A stretch of 44,949 nucleotides of DNA from an uncultured Verrucomicrobia subdivision 3 bacterium (GTDB lineage: Bacteria; Verrucomicrobiota; Verrucomicrobiia; Limisphaerales; UBA11358), in contig CAISVF010000005.1 in assembly GCA_903888765.1 (NCBI GenBank), forward strand, positions 1 to 44,949, in the 5' to 3' direction. Shown here in pieces: positions 42,298 to 44,949 of the stretch; position 1 is the first letter of the stretch, and each line of letters starts with the position of its first letter. The translations under genes and the position numbers were made by a program. The notes beneath the pieces were generated by a model. That model made no database searches. It worked only from the letters and a program-made list of their open reading frames with translations, and was not told the origin of the DNA.

Positions 42298-43737
42298 TCA
42301 AGCGGCGGAATTAAGGGGAGATGGTTTTCCCTCGGGATTGTCCACGAGCGCCCTAGGCAGCAGATAGACGAGCAGCGCCCCCGCCAGAGTCAGGCCGGCA
42401 TTAAGCCAGATCAGGCGGTTCATGTGCTGGTGAAAAGCGCCTTCATACAGCATCGGGCCGACTTTGCCGCCCAGCATCAGGCCAATATTCCAAATGCTGA
42501 TGAGGACGGCAAACCCGAGTGCTTCGCCACCCTTGGGAGTGGAACGGATGGCCAGATCAAAGAGCGGCACATAGGCGAGGTATTGCAGGAAGGTGCCCAC
42601 ACTCTCGATCACCAACGCCTGCGCCATCCACGGCGAATCCGGGGAATAATGCGGGTAGCAGAGATAGGGCAAAGCGGAGAGCGAGGTGAGCCCGATGGCG
42701 GCATACAGGGAAGAGCGGAGGGAGATTTTGCGACAACCCCAGGCATAAACGCCTGAACTCAGCAACGCCACGCCATAGCCGGCCAGCGACAGCCAGCCCA
42801 TCTGGACATTCGTGTACTCCAGCGTCTTGGTCTGGTACTCATAAAAGCAGGTGCTGCGAAAAGTGGGAACCGCCTGGATAAAACAAAGCAAGGCGGCCGG
42901 CAGATACAATTGCCAGCGCGGCCCCGCCCGCTGATGAAGCGCCACCATTTTAGTGAGAATCCAAAGACAGAAGGCGGTGGACAGCAATTGGAGGCCAAGC
43001 AAAAAACGGTCAAAATAATAAAAGACCAGCAGCAGGATCGCGAGGCCGGCCAGAAAATCCGCGCGGCGCGGCAGCGGCCGGATTTTTTCCCAGATCACAT
43101 CGGCAAAATCAGAGTTCCGCCGGGCCAAGGGAGCTTCGCGCAACAAGAACCAAGACGCGCAGAACAGGCTCGCCAGGGGCAATATGGCGACCGCACTGGT
43201 CCAGCCCAGCGCCCGGCCAGCCAAATAACCGCCGGCGGGCGCGGCAATGACGCTGGCCAGGGTATAGGCGAATTGGCGGAGCGAACTCAGCCGCCCGCTC
43301 GCGCCGGTCCGCTGTCCCGCCTCAACCAGCAAACCATTGGCCGCCGTACTACCCAGGACCAGCGCGGCGTTCATGCAAATGGCGCAGGCGAGCAGCAGAT
43401 TATAATTGGTGCTTTCCAGGGCCATCAGCAGCCACATGGCAATCGCCAGCAGCGCACTGAGCAACAGATAACTGCGGCGATGAGAACCGAACAGCGCCAC
43501 CCGATCCACCAACAGGCCGGCAACGGCTTTGAAAGTCCAGGGCAATACGGAAAGCGTGACAAACGTGGCGGCGGTATCGCTATTCAGCTTCATCTGGTCC
43601 ATCAGCAGGGCATTGATGGGCTGCTGCCCCAGACATTGCGTCTGCACAAACGTCGTGGCAAAAACGCTGGTCGCCATGACCGTGGCGATAGGCCACAGCT
43701 TGGGCTGGCGTTCAGTGCTGGCGACGGGAGAGGGCAT
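42298..43737 (-). CDS. BT1/MFS-like transporter, about 12 membrane segments (479 aa)
   Basis: The frame extends to a TTG at 43749, but ATG 43737 (PSPVASTERQPKLWP) is preferred as the first ATG, 12 nt after the upstream stop. Hydrophobic segments fill the protein. The N-terminal region (QCLGQQPINALLMDQ, SVLPWTFKAVAGLLVDRV, FGSHRRSYLLL) resembles the folate-biopterin transporter (BT1) branch of the major facilitator superfamily, with the loop D-R and H-R-R-S of that group. A later block, GGEALGFAVLISIWNIGLMLGG, is also BT1-like. Substrate is unknown. Its position between an OPT transporter and a beta-galactosidase suggests sugar or oligosaccharide uptake, which is inference from context only. 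Confidence 0.72.
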   Translation of the reverse strand: MPSPVASTERQPKLWPIATVMATSVFATTFVQTQCLGQQPINALLMDQMKLNSDTAATFVTLSVLPWTFKAVAGLLVDRVALFGSHRRSYLLLSALLAIAMWLLMALESTNYNLLLACAICMNAALVLGSTAANGLLVEAGQRTGASGRLSSLRQFAYTLASVIAAPAGGYLAGRALGWTSAVAILPLASLFCASWFLLREAPLARRNSDFADVIWEKIRPLPRRADFLAGLAILLLVFYYFDRFLLGLQLLSTAFCLWILTKMVALHQRAGPRWQLYLPAALLCFIQAVPTFRSTCFYEYQTKTLEYTNVQMGWLSLAGYGVALLSSGVYAWGCRKISLRSSLYAAIGLTSLSALPYLCYPHYSPDSPWMAQALVIESVGTFLQYLAYVPLFDLAIRSTPKGGEALGFAVLISIWNIGLMLGGKVGPMLYEGAFHQHMNRLIWLNAGLTLAGALLVYLLPRALVDNPEGKPSPLNSAA

Positions 43738-43749
43738 CAGGCAAGCCAA

Positions 43750-44949
43750 TCAATGCATCAGGCCCAGCGCCAGCAGCACCGCCAGAATGACGCCCATGAT
43801 GCTTTCTCCCGCGATGCAGCCGGAGGCGATGGGGATGGTATAAGTCGCATTCCATTTGGGCGCCTGCTTTTCCAAAAGCCAGGCGATGAAGGCGCCCAGG
43901 AACATGGCAAAACTGGTGCTGGCCGGAATCGTCAGCGCAATGCCCAGCGCCGCCGGCGAGGGGGTATAAGGCCGTGCCTTGGGGAACACGCGATCAATAA
44001 TCACGATCAAGACGCCGACCACGAAAGCCACCATGATCGCTTGCACGGCGCTATGCGGCAAAGTGCCGAGCCCCTGAGAAAGCACCTTGGCCACGCCCAT
44101 CCAGACCAGCGCGGAAGGCGCGGGAAATTTGTCGCCCCCCAGAACGGTGGCATCCGGCACCAGAATAAAATAGGCGGGCACGGCGAGCAACGCGCCGGCA
44201 AACACGCCAAAGATCTGGGCGATGAATTGTTTCCGGGGATTGGCGCCGACCATGTGCCCCACCTTGAGGTTGCCCACGGTATCGCTGCAACTGCACGCCG
44301 CTCCGGCGGTCAAGCCGGCGGTCATGAGATTGGCAGAGATGTTGCCCGGAGCCATCACGCCATAGGTCAGCTGGGTCACCTTACCCAGCGCGCCAATGGG
44401 GTTGATGCCGATTTCCGCGCCCGCCCGCGCCGCCACGGCTGCCAGAAAGAACGTCATGAGCACCGCGATCAAGCCCATCCACCAATGAATCGAAAAGAGC
44501 CAGACCAGCAATAGCGTGGCCAGAATGCCCGTCACGGTAAAACCCCACAGGAACCAGGTCATGGGGATTTCCAGATGATCCAGAACGCCCCGGGGAACAT
44601 TTTTGCGACCGCCCAAACTCGTAAAGATGGTGCCAAAAGTCCGGCCCAGAGTGCGCCATTGAAACGCCAGCGCCAGCAGACCGCCCACCACCAACACGGT
44701 GGCTCCCGGCCAGAGCGACCACGCACTGATATTGCGAAAGCCGCCGACGAACTGGGTTTTGGCGTCCCCCGGTTTAAAACCAAGCGCCGCGACCAAGTCG
44801 GGCGGCTGGTTGGTGGCAAGCGAAAGACTGGCCTCCCATTTCGTGGCCGCGGAAGCTTCCAGAAAAAGCACATTGGTCCCGACCGCCTTGCTCTGCAGGT
44901 TACTGACCGTGAGGCAGGAGAAAAACGGATTGGCGGCCCCGTCCAGCAA
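43750..44949 (-). CDS. OPT-family oligopeptide/metal transporter, C-terminal 399 residues (5' end outside)
   Basis: The frame is open to the window edge, so the N-terminus is missing. The visible part has many membrane segments and OPT-family blocks: AEIGINPIGALGKVTQLTYG, GAACSCSDTVGNLKVGHMVG, NPRKQFIAQIFGVFAG and the terminal ASGCIAGESIMGVILAVL. OPT proteins import small peptides or metal-chelate complexes by proton coupling. In this bacterial branch the substrate is usually unknown. It is the first gene of a three-gene - strand unit. Association with a beta-galactosidase is unusual for an OPT protein and may mean uptake of a glycopeptide or a separate nutrient. Confidence 0.85.
   Translation of the reverse strand: MLDGAANPFFSCLTVSNLQSKAVGTNVLFLEASAATKWEASLSLATNQPPDLVAALGFKPGDAKTQFVGGFRNISAWSLWPGATVLVVGGLLALAFQWRTLGRTFGTIFTSLGGRKNVPRGVLDHLEIPMTWFLWGFTVTGILATLLLVWLFSIHWWMGLIAVLMTFFLAAVAARAGAEIGINPIGALGKVTQLTYGVMAPGNISANLMTAGLTAGAACSCSDTVGNLKVGHMVGANPRKQFIAQIFGVFAGALLAVPAYFILVPDATVLGGDKFPAPSALVWMGVAKVLSQGLGTLPHSAVQAIMVAFVVGVLIVIIDRVFPKARPYTPSPAALGIALTIPASTSFAMFLGAFIAWLLEKQAPKWNATYTIPIASGCIAGESIMGVILAVLLALGLMH

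Noticed and set aside
43637-43643. Reverse-complement TTGCGTC near the start of the BT1-like transporter gene
   Set aside because: It is a single copy inside coding sequence without a 21-bp partner, so not counted as a site for the - strand unit.
42910-44514. Long open frame on the + strand (about 534 codons)
   Set aside because: It runs antisense across both transporter genes, has a Gln/Arg/His-rich composition typical of shadow frames, and no domain.
1-44949. CRISPR array, tRNA, rRNA, insertion sequence or prophage genes
   Set aside because: None was seen on reading both strands; the repeats present are protein-module repeats or operator pairs.

Overview
The window looks like a chromosomal piece of a Verrucomicrobiota bacterium, probably from a Pedosphaera/Limisphaera-like lineage. 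This is inferred from content only: very large secreted proteins with autotransporter-associated beta-strand repeats, PKD/LamG/Fn3 modules and a C-terminus ending in FYRLRLP; a pseudopilin of the H-X9-DG class; sialate O-acetylesterase, GH29, GH2 and ThuA genes side by side; and moderately high GC content. Almost everything codes for the depolymerisation and use of a complex, probably uronic-acid-containing, polysaccharide. No rRNA, tRNA, CRISPR array or insertion sequence was recognised.

Layout. (1) 2-6604, + strand, tightly packed: the 3' end of a heparinase II/III-like gene, a secreted alpha/beta-hydrolase, a sugar-phosphate isomerase-type TIM barrel, a GH88/GH105-type unsaturated uronyl hydrolase and an AraC-type (XylR-like) regulator. 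Two junctions are ATGA overlaps. (2) 6764-30172, + strand: four giant exported proteins of 2798, 1506, 1464 and 1913 residues. Three carry a heparinase II/III-like core wrapped in lectin-like and Ig-like modules. The fourth is only beta-helix and PKD modules. (3) 30331-38505, + strand: a pseudopilin, an orphan gene fragment, an intact GH29 fucosidase and an intact sialate O-acetylesterase, interleaved with a GH29 with a large internal deletion, a second acetylesterase interrupted by one TGA, and a frameshifted aldo/keto reductase stub, then a ThuA-like protein. (4) 38892-44949, - strand: an OPT-family transporter (5' end outside), a BT1/MFS-like transporter and a large GH2 beta-galactosidase, almost abutting.

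The most notable signal is not a gene. A 15-bp element, consensus near GACGCAANWTARCCC, occurs as direct-repeat pairs spaced exactly 21 bp start to start. Pairs lie between the regulator and the first giant gene (one strong, one degenerate), before the 1464-residue gene, before the 1913-residue gene, and in the region before the fucosidase. At three of these, a -10-like hexamer starts exactly 24 nt after the second half-site. This is the layout expected for AraC-type activation, and the XylR-like protein at 5405-6604 is the natural candidate to bind it. The window therefore seems to hold a regulator and its local regulon: surface polysaccharide lyases, a non-enzymatic surface scaffold, and formerly or currently the downstream glycosidases.

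All assignments come from reading the sequence without database searches. Domain boundaries are approximate.
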